Shown piece after piece: positions 62,864 through 64,000 of a stretch of DNA of 64,000 bases. Under the pieces are notes generated by a model, which had not been told where the DNA came from, did no database searches, and saw only the letters and a program-made list of their open reading frames with translations. This DNA comes from HLUCCA09 sp039822045 (GTDB taxonomy: Bacteria; Pseudomonadota; Alphaproteobacteria; Rhodobacterales; Rhodobacteraceae), in the NCBI GenBank assembly GCA_039822045.1, contig JBCBMY010000011.1:1-64000 (forward strand), given 5' to 3'. The translations under genes were made by a program, and so were the position numbers. Position 1 is the stretch's first letter. Each line of letters begins with the position of its first letter.

Positions 62864-64000
62864 TCACATCCTCCGCCAGTCGCCTGCCGCCTCAAAGGCG
62901 CCCGCAGCGCGATAGATCGTGCTTTCGTCATAGCGCTTGCCGACCAGCATCATCGACACCGGCAGCCCGTCCGACATGCCGCACGGCACGGCCATCGCCG
63001 GGTGGCCGGTAACGTCGAAGGGGGCAGTGTTGTTCAGCATCTCGAAGGCACGCTGGCACCACAGGGCGAGATCCTGCGAGGTGGGCGGGATCGGCGTCGC
63101 CTTCATCGGCGTCGTCGGCATCAGCAGGATATCGTAGCTCGCCAGCACTTTGTTGTACTCGTCCTTCAATTGCCGCGAGAGATTTTGTGCCTTGGCGTAG
63201 TAGTGCCCGCGATGGTGCTTGAGGTAGTACTGGCCGACGAACATGCTGATCTTCAGCGTATCGCTCAGCTCATCCGCGCGCTGCCGCCAGTTGGCGTGGA
63301 AGTCGAGAAGCGAGGTTGTATACATCCCCTCCCAACCGGTGCCCATGCCATTGCCCGTCATCATCTGGTTCATCAGCCCTTCCAGCGCGATGGGCGTCCA
63401 GATCGCGGGGCCCTTCAGGTGCCAGGGGATCGAGATCTCGTCGACGGCCGCGCCCTGCCGCGCGAGCGTCTCGGCGGCGGCGCGCACCTTGCTGTCGACA
63501 TCGGTCTCGGATTCCGGTCGCCCGAAGCCCTCCTTCACAACGCCGATCTTCAACCCCGAAATGCCCCGTTGCACGAACTGCGTGTACTTGTCGGTCTCGA
63601 CATCGTACTGCCGCGGGTCGAGCCCGTCGGGGCCCGCAATCACCTCGAGCATCAGCGCGTTGTCCATCACCGTCTGGGTCATCGGCCCGGTATGGTCGAT
63701 GGTGCTCTCGATGGGCATCACGCCGGTATAGGGCACCAGGCCATGCGTTGCCTTCATGCCGTAACAGCCGCAAAAGCTCGCCGGCATCCGGATCGAGCCG
63801 CCCTGGTCGCCGCCGATCGCCATGTCGACCTCGCCCGCGCCCACCAGCGCGCCCGACCCCGACGACGAACCGCCCGCGGAATATCCGTGCTTGTGTGGGT
63901 TATGCACCGGCCCGGTGGCGTTGGTGTGCGACCCGCCCGACAGACAGAAATACTCGCAATGCGCCTTGCCCATGATCGTGGCGCCCGCATCCAGAAGCCG
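62864..64000 (-). CDS. Amidase (amidase-signature family), 5' end cut by the window
   Basis: At least 378 residues; the frame stays open to base 64000 (reading RLLDAGATIMGKAH), so the N-terminus, including the first catalytic Lys, lies outside. The Gly/Ser-rich core GGSSSGSGALVGAG is followed by IGGDQGGSIRMPASFCG, with the cis-Ser and nucleophile Ser of the Ser-Ser-Lys triad. The C-terminal VTGHPAMAVPCG is typical. It hydrolyses an amide; the substrate is unknown. Confidence 0.92.
   Translation of the reverse strand, partial: RLLDAGATIMGKAHCEYFCLSGGSHTNATGPVHNPHKHGYSAGGSSSGSGALVGAGEVDMAIGGDQGGSIRMPASFCGCYGMKATHGLVPYTGVMPIESTIDHTGPMTQTVMDNALMLEVIAGPDGLDPRQYDVETDKYTQFVQRGISGLKIGVVKEGFGRPESETDVDSKVRAAAETLARQGAAVDEISIPWHLKGPAIWTPIALEGLMNQMMTGNGMGTGWEGMYTTSLLDFHANWRQRADELSDTLKISMFVGQYYLKHHRGHYYAKAQNLSRQLKDEYNKVLASYDILLMPTTPMKATPIPPTSQDLALWCQRAFEMLNNTAPFDVTGHPAMAVPCGMSDGLPVSMMLVGKRYDESTIYRAAGAFEAAGDWRRM

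Overview
The window reads as chromosomal DNA of a high-GC alphaproteobacterium, most likely a marine Rhodobacteraceae (Roseobacter-group) heterotroph. This is inferred from gene content: two complete TRAP uptake operons (one with a TakP-like binding protein), a dipeptide-type ABC importer with gamma-glutamyltransferase, a branched-chain keto-acid dehydrogenase operon, MocD/MocE-type oxygenase genes, isoquinoline-oxidoreductase-type molybdoenzyme genes and an RTX-repeat protein. No rRNA, tRNA, CRISPR array, prophage or intact insertion sequence was recognised.

Layout. 0.3-4.9 kb: an exported FG-GAP/VCBS repeat protein and a large beta-solenoid membrane protein, separated by gene-poor DNA. 5.3-9.4 kb: a TRAP operon (dctP-dctQ-dctM, minus strand) divergent from a PuuE-like deacetylase. 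10.3-16.2 kb: a second TRAP operon with a hydroxyacid dehydrogenase and a TIM-barrel isomerase, divergent from a LacI-type regulator. 16.2-20.0 kb: a second LacI-type regulator, facing a MocD-like oxygenase, a Rieske ferredoxin, a PanB-fold protein with altered active-site residues, and a UspA protein. 20.2-25.4 kb: an Lrp regulator divergent from bkd E1 alpha, E1 beta, E2 and leucine dehydrogenase. 25.5-28.3 kb: a small XRE regulator and a YqiJ/flotillin pair. 28.5-32.3 kb: an AraC regulator divergent from cupin, flavin monooxygenase, a 100-residue unknown and a second cupin.

32.4-38.8 kb, minus strand: a hybrid histidine kinase, an RTX protein with a large internal duplication, an ECF sigma factor, its anti-sigma factor and a subtilase-fold lipoprotein. 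The periplasmic part of the anti-sigma factor resembles the propeptide region of the adjacent subtilase, and the subtilase has lost the usual oxyanion-hole Asn. This is the most promising candidate for an undescribed signalling system here.

39.1-40.9 kb: an ABC exporter. 41.3-51 kb: a GntR regulator, a DppD-F-A-B-C-type importer, gamma-glutamyltransferase, a DUF1028 protein and an XRE regulator, probably for gamma-glutamyl peptide use. 51-54 kb: decayed genes (an MFS remnant, a frameshifted NTF2-like gene, a TetR fragment without its HTH) around a DUF3179 protein. 54.0-59.2 kb: an IorA-IorB-cytochrome c operon and an SDR divergent from a TetR regulator. 59.4-64 kb: an SH3-like exported protein, a PQQ-type sugar dehydrogenase, a cytochrome c, a DsrE-like protein and an amidase cut by the right edge.

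Functional assignments come from reading motifs and gene order. No database search was run.
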